A stretch of DNA of 64,000 nt from Pyropia yezoensis. Its lineage: Eukaryota; Rhodophyta; Bangiophyceae; Bangiales; Bangiaceae. Both the position numbers and the translations under genes were made by a program. The DNA is taken from the NCBI GenBank assembly GCA_009829735.1, contig CM020618.1, forward strand, positions 23,483,346-23,547,345, in the 5' to 3' direction. Positions 29,449 through 40,084 of this stretch are shown piece after piece. How positions within the stretch are numbered: the first letter of the stretch is position 1; every line of letters begins with the position of its first letter. The notes under the pieces were generated by a model. It had not been told where the DNA came from, did not search any database, and saw only the letters and a list, made by a program, of their open reading frames with translations.

Positions 29449-32400
29449 TTAGAGCTCGTCGTGAGAGCCGCCGCCGCCGCCCACCTCCCCACCAACCGGC
29501 GGCACCGGCGCGCCCACCCCCCCCACGGCGGGTGGCTCAACGGCAGGGACACGGTCGGCGGTGGCGTCGACGGGAATGGCGTCGGGCGGCGCGGCGTTCC
29601 CCCCACCCACCCATCCCGCAGCGGCCCCCCCCTCCTCAACCGCCACCGCGTGTGCCAGGCGCTCATAAATGGCCGCCGTGGACGCGGCGGCGGCCGAATC
29701 GTACTCCTCCCACTCGGGGATGATGGTCTTGGCGGCGGTGAGCTTGGGCACCTTGGTCAGCGGGTTGTTGCACAGGTCAATGGTCTTGGCCGCCGCCTTG
29801 GACGCCTGGTCACACCACGAGTCGCACCAGAGCCACTCTTGGGGGAGCGAAAAGATGCGCACCAGCGGGGGTCCGCCGGGCAGGCCGCTCGCGGGGGTGA
29901 CGGCGGCGTAGTTTGGCAGGTCCTGGTCCAGGTTGGACAGGGAGTTGGGGTCGGCCGACAGGGACTGGTAGACGGCGCGGAGGGTGTCGCCCGTGCGGGA
30001 CGCCCGGAACACGTCCAGGTCCACCACGTACAGGGCAGAGATGTGGTAGGGCCGGCCGCCCAAGATGCCCGCCCAGTAGCCCACATTCCAAAACCGAAAG
30101 CCGTCCACGTCCCGCCGCGAGTTGCAAAACGGCACGTACCCGTACGGCGCGCCCGCCAGCGGGAGGTCCATGAGCTCCCCCAGGTCCGCGCGGACCACCT
30201 GATCCGAGTCGACAAATATAACCCGCCGCAGGCGCAGCGGGAAGAGGACGTCGAGGAAGAGGATCTTGTATGCCCAGATGGTGCGCTGCGCGTCCGTTTG
30301 GGCGCGAAGCCAAGTGGGCCACCGAAAGGTCACGAGGCCCACCTCAAAGCCGTGCGCGGCTGCAAAGTGGGGGAGGAGCGCCTTAAATGCCGGGGAGAGC
30401 GTGTTTTGGAGGAGCCAAAACTTGACCGGCCGCCGCGCGTGGCGCACCACGGACAGCATCATAATCTTGAGCAGACGCTCGTACAGATGGCCACTGGCGA
30501 CGGAGAAGACGTGGATGCGCCGGTCTTCTTCCTCCGCCTCGCCCGCCGCCTCATTGTTGCCCGTGTCGCCAGACGGCGGCCCGGAGTCGTTCCCATTGGC
30601 GACCTCGCCCGCTCGTTTCACGCGGCCGATGAGGCTCTTGAGCTTGTCGCGTACCCCCCCCGCCGCGCCCGCCGCCGCCGGCAACTCAGCGTCGGCCCGT
30701 CGCGTTACGCGCAGCAGCGTCCCTCGCGCGCCGTCGAGCGAGTCGACCACCACTGCCACTGTCCCGTCGGCGGTGACCACCCCAACACCCTCCCCCGCCC
30801 CTTCGATCGACACGATGCCGTACGCCGACGTATTGCCGCTTCCGTCCGCGGGCGCGAGCGACAGCCGCCACGCACCCGGCATCGCCGCTTTCAGCTGAAA
30901 GTACCCCAGGTTGCCCATCACCAGTGTGTCGTCGCCGTGCGCTTGGCCGCCCGCCGCGGGCAGCATCGGGTCGAGGCGCAGGCGGAGGCCCTGGGGCGGC
31001 GACAGCATCTCATCGGCGGCGGAACCTTCCACGAGCAGCGACTCGAGGGCGTACTCGGCATACTCCTCGACCGGCGGCTCCCCGTCAGCCGCCGGGGTCA
31101 GCAGCAGATTGTCCAGGTCTCGCGTCGCGGCGGCCACGCCTACCAGCCATGACCGCGGTGGCGAGACCGCAAGGGACAGGACCCGCCCGGGCGGCAGCCG
31201 CCGAAACACCACCGCAGGGGATACCCGCCCGCCCGTTTCTTGGTCAAACCTGGAAACCCCTGGGAGGAGGTATTTGGTAAAGACCCGGCCAGCAAAGGGT
31301 GACGGGGCGTCGTCCTTGTCCTCCCCTTCCCCCATGGCAACATTCTCTGACGCGTCGTCTTCGATCATCCGCGCAGTGTCGTCCCAGCTTCCAACGGAAG
31401 GCAGCAGCAGAAGCCGCAGCCTCGGGTGCAGGGCGTCGCGGAGGGCCGTGAGGAGGGCTGCGGCCGCAGGCCCAGACGGCGCCGTTGGGTCCACCACCGC
31501 CAGCACCTCCCACAGAGCGGTCGCCGGCGTGCTGGCGTTCGCGTCTGGGTCTGCCGGGTCGGCGGTTGTCGCCCACCGAGTGTCTGTCCCATCGGCCGCT
31601 CCTCCCACGGCGACCGCAGCAGGGACTGCTGCATCCCACCCTGCAGACGGCGGGACAGACACCCACAGCGGCGAAGCAGGCGGGGCTAGCGCCTCTACCA
31701 CCGCTGGCGAAACAGCCGTCTGCGACACGCCCGCACATGCCTCTTCAGCGGCGGCTACGACACCAAGCGCCAGCAGCAGCACATCTGCACAGGGGAGGCG
31801 GTCGCCGTCGGCAGCGACGACTGCGTCTGCGGTACCAGCAATGCAACGGCCGACGGTGTCCTCCCCCTGCCCGTCAAACCCGCCATCTTCTTTGCCAGTG
31901 AGCGCAGCAAGCACCGCGTCGCCGCGCGTAGCCCGCTCAATCGCCGCCAGCGCCGCAAAGTCGGTCGAGTCGGCAACAGCCCCCGCCGGGAGGCGACGGC
32001 CGTTGGCCCACATTCCTGCTAACCCCTCGCGGGTGTGGTGCACGCCCGTCAGGCGCGCCACTGCCGACGGCGAAAGGCCGCTGAGAGGCAGGCCCGCGCC
32101 GGGGCCATCGTCTACAGGCGGGGGGCCCGTGTGGAGCAGCGCCAACCGCACGCGAGCCGCGCATTGGTCAACAGGGGAGGCTACCCAGGTGACCATCCTT
32201 GCGGCTGTGGCCGCGCCCATGAGAGAATCGAGGTCGCCGACCAGCCACAAGGTGAGGAGGGGTAGCGGCGGCGAGCCGCCGTTGGCAGCCGCATCGGCAG
32301 TGGCGTGGGCGGCCTGCACGTACCGGATGGAGCGAAGCTCGGCCATAGCGGCTGCATCCTGTACGAGCGCAGCAAACGGCACGGACGCCGTTCCATTGCC

Positions 32401-33959
32401 ATCGGCAGCCACGACGGTCGCGGCGGCGGCGGCTGGCGTGGCGGCGTCCTCTCCACCCCCTTCAGCCGACGAGGAGGAACGCGACATCCGGGACGTGTCC
32501 GGCGGTAGCAGCGCCGTCGGTAGACGGGAGACGAGGGTGGACCCCGTCCCCCGTCGTCCGTGACGCATCAGCAGCGCGTGAGCAGCAACCTCGCTGTCGC
32601 TGTCGGTAATGAGCCCCTGGCGGACGAGCCGCGCAAATGCCGCCTGTTCACTCACGATGGACTGAACGGCTTCGGCTAAAAAGTCGGGCTGTGGCACCCC
32701 GTTGACGGTGACGAGCAGCGGGAAAGGCTCACCGGGCCCCACGCCGAGGCGCGCCGCCCAAGCGCGTGCGCGCGCGACGTGGCCAGCACCCCCTGCCGCG
32801 TCGGCCGCCAGCGCCGCCGCTGCCGAGGCCGCATAGGCGGCCGACCCCGACCGCCCCCCTCCGGCAGCAGCCACCTGCCCATAGATGAGCTCGATGAGGT
32901 TAGCCGTCAGCGGCGCGCCGCGGGTGTACTCGACAAGCTGCAGCACGCCGCCGAGGAACTGGGCAGCGACACGCGGGCCACCCGCCTGTAGCAGGTGGTG
33001 GTAGGACGCCACAACTAGTTCACCGGCTAGGTCGGTGGGAACCAGCACCCGTCCGGCACGGGCGGGCACCTTGCCCCGCACCAGCTGGTCAGGAATGCCA
33101 ATGTAGGGCAACTGCCGCACGTCTGACGCGTCCACCGCAATGACGACCCGCACAATGTTTTTGCGGACAGGGACCATGCCCATGGGTGCCATCCCGTCCA
33201 CTTCCTCAGCATCGTCGTCGTCGTCGTCACCGGAGGCGGCACCACCCGCTGCCTGCCGCAGCGTGCGGCGTTCCACCCGCTCCACTGCCTCAGCAAAGTC
33301 GGTGTAGGACGTTGTGCGCCACGCAGCGTAGCGATCGTCCTTGGTCAGGTCGTTCATCCAGTCAATGACGCCCGCGTTGGTCTCCACTGGCGATGACACA
33401 ACCCCCTCCTGGTCACCGGCCGGGACCTGCTCGCCACTCGCGACGTTGCTGCTCGCCTTCTCCCCCCCCACTCCTTCCACGTCCAGCCGCAGCGCGTCAC
33501 GCACCCCCCCTACGCGCACCCGCAGAAGTCGCTGCGTGGCCGCCACCGGCAAGCGCAGCGCGGCGGCAAGCTCCGCCGCCCCCGCCAGCCCACCCACGCA
33601 ACGGAGCGTGGGGACAAGCTCAGACGAAGCCGCCGCCGCCGGCAGTCGCCGCCCATTCACAAGCACCACCGCCTCGGGCGCAGCGGGGGGGGGCGCAAGG
33701 GGCCCGGCCCGGGAGGGCCCCCCCGCAAGACCGGCCGCCTCTGCCGCCACGCGGGCGGCGTCAGCGGCGGGCACCAGGTCTGCCAGCGCGCCGGCGTCGG
33801 CGGCGGCCAGCAGCCACGGGCCCGTCACGGGGAGGTCCTCGGCCACGTCACGGAGGGCGCCCAGGGGGTCTGCCGCCGCCGCGATCGCCGCGGCGGCGGC
33901 CAGGGGGATGTCTGCGTGGCGGCGGACGGGCACATCCCCCAACAGTCGCCCCACGGAGA

Positions 33960-33996
<37 letters not shown>

Positions 33997-35223
33997 ACCA
34001 CCACCGTCTCCCGCACTGCTGCTGCCCGCGGCCCCATACCCCAGCGCCCCCCCCACAAGTGTCGCCCACTGCGCCGGCAGCTCCCCCGCCGGCGGCGGCG
34101 GGGGCGGTGGAAACAGGGCGCCCGTCGCGACCACCCCATCATCCGACGCAGAGTACTCGGTGGCACGCAGGGAGGCGGTGGCGGCGTAGCCCGACAGGGC
34201 AGGGGGTACCTCCCCACATGGTGCACCATGGTGGCGGTGCGCGTACACCACCGTCCCGGCTTGCGCGGCAGCGGCCAGGGGGGTGTGCCACGCCGCCCAG
34301 TCTGGCGCACCCACATCGGCGGCCAGCAGCACCCGAGGCGGGCAGCTGCCCCGGCCAGCAGAGGGGACGGGGAAAATGTGGTCGTGCGGGACGGCAAAGA
34401 GCGCCGCCGCGGGGGTGCCCGGCGCCAGCACCGGCGGTGGCGCGCACCGCCCGCCGACGGTAGCCACGGGGGGCTCACCCGCGGTGGCGGCGTCCCCGCC
34501 GCCGCCGCCGCTGCTACTGGCGAGCGACCGCAACAGGTCTGGGAGGTCCGCCGGATCGGCCACCGCGCGGAGCCCCCCCCCCCCGCCCTCTGCAGCCGCC
34601 CACACCACCGCAAACGGGGACCCGTCGGTTGGCGCCCGGTCCAAATGCGCCGCCACCGCCGCCGCGGCGGCCGCACCCGCGGCGGCGGCAGGGGACATGG
34701 CCCGCACAGCGAGCGCCCAGGAGGCGGCGCCAGCGGCGGCGCCGGCGTAGCCCAGCGCGGCCGCCACGCCGGCCAGCGCGCGGCGGTGGGCGGCGGCCCC
34801 ATCACAGCCGTCGCCGCCGTCGCCGCCGCCGCCGCCGCCGCCCCGGTCGTCGCCGTCGCCGCTTGGTGCCGGGGGGGGGGGTGCTGCTGCTGCCGCCATG
34901 GCCGCCGCGTAGCGCCAGTAGGCGGCGTCTCCGCCGGTGGCGGCCACCCACTCGGCCGCCTCGGCGGCCGGCGGGGTGGCCCGCCAGCGGGCGCGGAGGG
35001 CAACCCGGACCGGCGGGGGCGGGGGGGCGGGGGCTGCCCCCGCCGTGGCCGCAGCCCCCACCCCCGACCGGGGCGAGCCACCGAGGGCGGCCGCCATCAC
35101 CACCACCGTTACCGCTGCTGCTGCCGCAGCCGCCGCCATTGTCGCCGTCATCGCCGCCGCGGGCGCCGCACCACGGCGGCGGCCGCCGCCGCCGCGACCG
35201 ACGGCGCCCCGCCATAGGGACAT
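29449..35223 (-). CDS. UDP-glucose:glycoprotein glucosyltransferase, ER folding sensor
   Basis: The single open frame gives 1924 residues from ATG 35223; an upstream in-frame region has no better start. UGGT adds one glucose to N-glycans of misfolded glycoproteins so that they rebind calnexin or calreticulin. A basic stretch and a hydrophobic segment at residues about 28-48 (AAAAAAAAVTVVVMAAAL) form the signal sequence. A large region of thioredoxin-like sensor domains follows. The GT24 catalytic domain is at about 1565-1850 and has IHVFSVASGHLYERLLKIMM, FVDSDQVVRADLGEL (metal-binding DxD near 1671), FWNVGYW, SNLDQDLPN and LPQEWLWCDSWCD. The protein ends in HDEL for ER retrieval. It is 300-400 residues longer than animal and plant relatives because of Ala/Gly/Pro insertions in the sensor half, including a Gly tract near residues 410-430. 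No intron over 5.8 kb. Confidence 0.95.
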
Positions 35224-36598
35224 GATCAAAAACAAAACAAAAAAGACTACCGGGCGAGTCACACGGGTGAGCACGCCAGCTTGGGCGCAACCGGTACGGC
35301 CACAGCCACACCCACGTCGCGCAGGGCAAACAAAGGCCGTTGGCTGTACCCGCCGATGGGCCGCCGCGCGGCTCACTTCAAGCTCGGCCCGAGCAGCACA
35401 CACGACGAGGATCAGCCGCGGGACGGCTGCAGCCAGCTGGCTGACAGTGCGCACGACACGGGCAGTGCCCGATAAAAGTGCAGCTCAGTGCCCGCTGGCT
35501 GAACGCATCGGTTTCGCCGACCTCGTCAGCTGCGGAGACGCCGCCACAAGGTGGGCGGTGGCCGTGAGGGTCGGGCTTGGCGTTGGGGCCGTCCGCGTTG
35601 GCCTCGCCGTCCGTGTCGGTCTTGGAGGGACGGTAGCCGCTGGTCGGGCACTTCTCTTGGACGGGAATGGGGGGTCACTCCGTGCCCATCGTCGGTACTG
35701 TACAGTACGCCTTCGTGCCAGCTGTGGGTGACGCGGCGACGCTGCTTGCTGTAGCTAGCTACCCCGACCCACGGTGGCCGTGGTCATTGCCACCGCATCA
35801 CGGCGTGAGTACTTTCACGGCGCCAACATCCACGCACCCGCGCCCCTTCACGCACAGAGGCACGCATGTCTTCTGGGCGGGCGTCCACACCGTCCCACAC
35901 AACGGGCTGCTTAAATACAAGATACACCCGTCCTAACAGCCGCGCGGTTGTGGGGCACGAGTCAGAGGTCCTCCCCTTCACGACTGTCACCCCCAAAAGC
36001 CCCCTCCATTCATGGTCACTTAAACGTTGCTGGGGGCGGGGCGTCGCCGCCGCCGCCGCCGCCGCCGCGTCGGTGCCAGCGAGCGTCACTGAGCACTGCG
36101 CCCCCCACGGTGGCGCGTCGTCCAGTGCGGGGAGCCACGGCAACCGCCAGAGCCCTGCCCACGACGAGGCGGCCGCGGCGCGCGCACGCACCGCCCCGCA
36201 GCGCCCCTGCACGAGTGTGTGTAACCTGCAGGGCGTCGGCGGCCAGGACCAGCTCAGTGCAGGCATATCCACCCAGGCCACGCTCAACTGCTGCCTGCCG
36301 CGGCGACGGCCGAGCAGATCTCCTACAGGGAGCCCACGCGACCGCCGCGGACGCGTCAGCGCCGCCGTCGACAATGCCCCGCGGCCGCCGCCGACTGGCG
36401 GCCGCCGCGTCTGGCCACCGTGGCACCCAGCGTCCCCGCGGCCGCCGTCACGGGGCGACGGCGCCGACGCGACGATGGGCTGCTCCCCCGCTCCCCCACC
36501 CCTCTCCCAACTCCCCCATCCCACACACTCACTCCCCTTCTCCCACGTCGCGTCGGTATCGTCCCCCCCGCCACCCAACCCCCACTCCCCCCAGCCCC
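35224..36598. other. Intergenic, possible decayed coding pieces
   Basis: Upstream side of the UGGT gene, which continues beyond its ATG. On the plus strand 35690-35810 reads VQYAFVPAVGDAATLLAVAS and ends near GGCGTGAGTAC, which could be a splice donor, but no family is recognised. A GCC repeat lies at 36047-36069. CT-rich DNA follows from 36480 to 36600. Confidence 0.35.
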
Positions 36599-37992
36599 CT
36601 AATCCAGCTCGTCCCACAACTCCTCATTGTCTTCCACGTGCACCCACTCGCGCCGGCCGTCCTTGACAAACAGGGTTCCCATCCAGCCCTGCGCCCCCTC
36701 CTCCCCCCCCAGCCCCCCATACACGTCGCCCGTCGTCGACACCCCCCCCGACAGGCCACCGGGGCGCGCAGGCCCCGCCGCCCCGCCGCTGCCGCCGCTG
36801 CCGCCACGCCCCCCCCCCCCCCGCCACCAAACAGCACCGCCCGCACACCCCCCGGTGGTGGGGGCTCCCGCACCGCCACGCCGGCGGCGGCGGCCCAGCC
36901 CGGCGGCACGACCCCCCCCCCAACATAGTGGTAGCGCCCCCCAAAAAAGCGGGCCGACCTCAGCGGCACGGCCGTCGAGACGAGCAGGTCGGGCTTGACA
37001 AACGCGTCCCGGCGGACGGCCAGGTCGGGGGGCCCCCGGTCGGTAGCCCACCCCAGCGGGTGGTCCACGCACACAACGGGGGCGGGGGAGGCGGCGAGCG
37101 CCGCCAGCACCGTCGTCGCGCCGTCGGGGATGAGCCCCCCCGACGCGGCATCGGCGGAGGTCGCCACCGGCGGGGGCGGGGTGCCGGTGGCCGACACGTG
37201 CGGCGCGTCGTCTGCGTCGACGCCGTCGCCCCAGTCCAGGGGGTCGTTGCCCAGCACCGCGTCGACGAGGAGGTCGAAATAAAAGGCGGCGCCGGCGGGG
37301 ACAAAGTCAATAATGTCCACGCCGGCGGCTTCAGCGGCCGCCTCGGCGGCCACCCGCCACGGCGGCCGCCCCTCCTCCTCCCCCACCCTCAGCAGGGTGG
37401 CCGTGTAGCCCGCCGCGGCGAGGCCCACCGCCGCCTCCACCCCCACCGCGCCAGTGAGGCCCACCCCAAACGCCACCAGCACCGACGGCGGGCCGCCGCC
37501 GCCACCCTCCCCGTCTGCCTCCCCGCCACCGACGGTGTAGGTAGCGGCAATGGCGTCCACAACCGACCCGGCGGCGGCGGTGGCGTAGGCCTGCGCCGAA
37601 CCCCCGTACGTGGTCGTGATGGCCTCGGTGACGAGGGACCGCCCCTGCGCCGACGAAATGTACCGCCGCAGCCGCTGGGGGGGGGGCGGGGGGGGAGGGG
37701 GCGGCGGCGACGATGAGGAAGCGTCGTCGCCGCTGCCGCCGCCACCCGTGTTGCCGGCGGCCGCCAACACCACGGGCCGGAGGGGGAGGGGGCAGCGGCG
37801 GGCGGTCTGCCCCACCGCAGGGGGGGCCGCCCGACGCTGCCCCCACAGCCAGCGGCGTGGCAAGTGGCTTGGCCGCCCTGGTGCCGCGGCGGGCGTCCAC
37901 GCACAAGGCCGGTCCTGGGTGGGCGCGGCGGCAGCCAGGTGACGGGGGGCGGCGCTCACAACGGGCGGACCCGCCAGGAAGGCAGTGGCCAT
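36599..37992 (-). CDS. YjeF_N (NAD(P)H-hydrate epimerase)-like protein, frameshifted near its 3' end
   Basis: The start at ATG 37992 opens a plastid-type leader (LAAAAPTQDRPCAWTPAAAPG) of about 85 residues. The fold region, about 105-385, aligns with NAD(P)HX epimerases: VVDAIAATYTV, VLVAFGVGLTGAVGVEAAVGL, DLLVDAVLGNDPLDW, APVVCVDHPLGWA, KPDLLVSTAVPLRSARFFGG and RYHYVGGGVVPPG. The diagnostic NNGGDG loop is replaced by GLTGAVG, so epimerase activity is doubtful. After FGGG the frame runs into low-complexity Ala/Arg. The frame offset by one base, from the G14 run at 36809-36822 (minus strand), gives a far more natural end: GTLFVKDGRREWVHVEDNEE and a TAA at 36599. One extra or two missing bases in that run would join the parts, either a sequencing slip or a real indel. 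The C-terminal pyridoxamine-phosphate oxidase domain of the plant fusion is absent. Confidence 0.7.
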
Positions 37993-39196
37993 GGCGGTTG
38001 GGCGGGGGGGGGTGTGGGGGAGCAGAGGAAGCGGGGGGCGGGGGGACGGAGGGGAGAACGCAGAGGAGGAGGGGAGAACACAGTGGAGGAGGGGAGGGAA
38101 TAAAAAGCCCGCACCACAGGCAAACTCGGGGAGCGCGGCGAGGCAGCGCGTAGCAGCTAGGCCCGTCTGGTCGAGTGAAGCGCTCCAGCGTCGCGCGGGG
38201 GCCCGTCGCCACCACAACCGCCGACGGGCGGAGAGAGATCACGATGGGATAGGATCCCATCCCAGCCAAGCTATAGTAGCCGCCTATGCAGCACAAACTT
38301 TCAGTAATCAACTACCCATGTTTCTTAGAGACATTTTATATATGCGTTTTTTCGAAAACGCCGTGACACCATTGTCGCCACCGCAAGAGCTGCTGGAGGC
38401 CATCGAGGCCACCGCCAGCTTGAGGTCCCACGACGTCGCCCCCTCCGCCACCGCTTCCCGCCAGCCACATTGCTCGCCCACAGCGATAGGCAGCAAACCA
38501 TACCCCCAGCCTTCGCCTCTGCCCTACGCCGCCGTCATCGTTATACATTCTACTCCTTCCCGCCGCAGCGCCTGCAGGAGCGGCCCCACGGGACTGGGCG
38601 TCGCAACGAGCTCACAAGCGGTGGACAGCCACGGCGTCCCACTCAAACCAGCACGGACGCCCAGTTCTCCCTCCCCGCCCCCCCCCCCCCCCCCGACCAA
38701 CGCCGCGCATGCAGCGGGGGGGGACAGGTACCGCCGCTGCCAGCCGCTGCGGTTGCCGAGTCGCCCATAACGCAGCGACGGCGGCGACAGTGGTCGCCGA
38801 CGTGGCCTTCGTCTTAGCCAGCAGCTGGGTCCGACGGGGACCGGAGCGGACGGAGACGACGCCGACTGTATGGCGCCGCGGAGGGATGGGAGGTGCCTCC
38901 TACTGGGGATGGACGCGAAAAGGCCCGTGGAACGTGACTGAATGAAAGCTATCTAGATAGACCCCTTGAGACCAGAAAGCTGGTACATATCTAAGGAATT
39001 GTATGAAAACACTAGTTCGCCTTGGAGGCTGGCCTTCACCGTCAAGCTCGCCACTCGCCCCCCAAGTTGCCTACGCGCGAACACACATCACCATCCCCTC
39101 CTCGTCGCTTCTCTTCGACGTTCCTCCCACCTCTCCATACCCCTGCCCCCCCTTCGCTCTCCGTGCTCCCCACCCCTCCCTTCCACGGTACCCATT
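37993..39196. other. Bidirectional intergenic region
   Basis: The part just upstream of the epimerase-like gene (about 38150-38260) resembles the upstream region of the lyase gene at 41830-41900 (GTCACCACC..AACCGCC motifs). Further right are lower-GC stretches (38270-38400 and 38930-39010) and GC-rich DNA with a C run at 38680-38694. No gene seen. Confidence 0.4.
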
Positions 39197-39508
39197 ATGG
39201 CGTCGTGCCCCCCCCTGGGGTGGCCCCTCCGCTTCCCGCCGCTCCCGCGGTGGGCCCCCCCCCCCACCCCCGCCCGCGCGCTGACCGCCCTGGCAGCGGC
39301 GGGGGTGCAGCCGGGGGACCTGATCCTTGTCGGCGCCGCGGGCGCCATTGTCATTGGCGCGGGCCTCCTCTCCCGCTCCCTCGGCGACGTGATGGGCGCC
39401 GAGGCGCAGCTGCCGCCCGCGTCGGGCGCCAAGTCCCGGCGGGAGACCAAGCGCTCCGCCCGGTTCCTGCCCAAGAACCCGGGGAAAGGCAAGGGGGGCA
39501 AGAAGTGA
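39197..39508 (+). CDS. Small single-helix membrane protein, unrecognised
   Basis: The intact frame gives 103 residues with ATTATGG at the start. The N-terminal part is Pro/Arg-rich (LRFPPLPRWAPPPTPARALT) and could be a targeting leader. Residues about 40-58 (GDLILVGAAGAIVIGAGLL) form one hydrophobic helix. The tail is strongly basic (SRRETKRSARFLP, then NPGKGKGGKK). Third positions are almost all G or C, like the neighbouring conserved genes, and a polypyrimidine-rich 5' flank precedes it. It lies between the epimerase-like and lyase genes, on the opposite strand. A small plastid or mitochondrial membrane subunit would fit, but there is no family evidence. Confidence 0.55.
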   Translation: MASCPPLGWPLRFPPLPRWAPPPTPARALTALAAAGVQPGDLILVGAAGAIVIGAGLLSRSLGDVMGAEAQLPPASGAKSRRETKRSARFLPKNPGKGKGGKK

Positions 39509-40084
39509 GGTGTGTAATCTATTCCTTTGTGTGCTTTTTTTTCTCTGCGTGGGCCTCTCCGGCAAGCGCGGGGGGGTCGGGGGGAGGAGTAGTGGGGGGG
39601 GGGGAGCTGTTCATTTTATCCATCTTCGCCCCACGCAGCGCTGCGGGGTGCCTACCATTGCCCCACTAGCCCCTGCTGTCGGCCCCCTGAGCGTCCCCTC
39701 CCTGTTTCAACCGCTACCCGCCGCCTCTGCCGCTCCCCGATGACTCCTAGGCACCCCGGCCACCCCCCTCTCAACCAGGTTGTCACGCGCTCCGCGACGC
39801 TGCCCACGTCGCCACAGGCCGCCCTCACCCGCGCTGCCGCCTCTCCTCGGATCCTACCGGCCACCCCCCGCCACCCGCCGCCGCCTCCGACTGCCCCCCG
39901 CCAGCGCTCGCTGCCCCACGCTGCGACGTGTTGCCCCATGCTGCGACGAGCTGCTCCCCGCAACCCCAAACTGTCGTCGACCACCCACTGCTGACCGATC
40001 CGCCACCTGCTGCCCTCCGCCGCCCCGTATCGCCCCCTGCGACGCACGGGCGCCCCACGCAGTGCGGCAACGTCCCCCGCCCTG
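39509..40084. other. Convergent 3' flanks, no gene seen
   Basis: The 3' sides of the small membrane-protein gene and the lyase gene meet here. T-rich sequence, a G run near 39595-39605, then C-rich ACGCTGCGACG-type repeats at 39905-39960. Confidence 0.45.
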
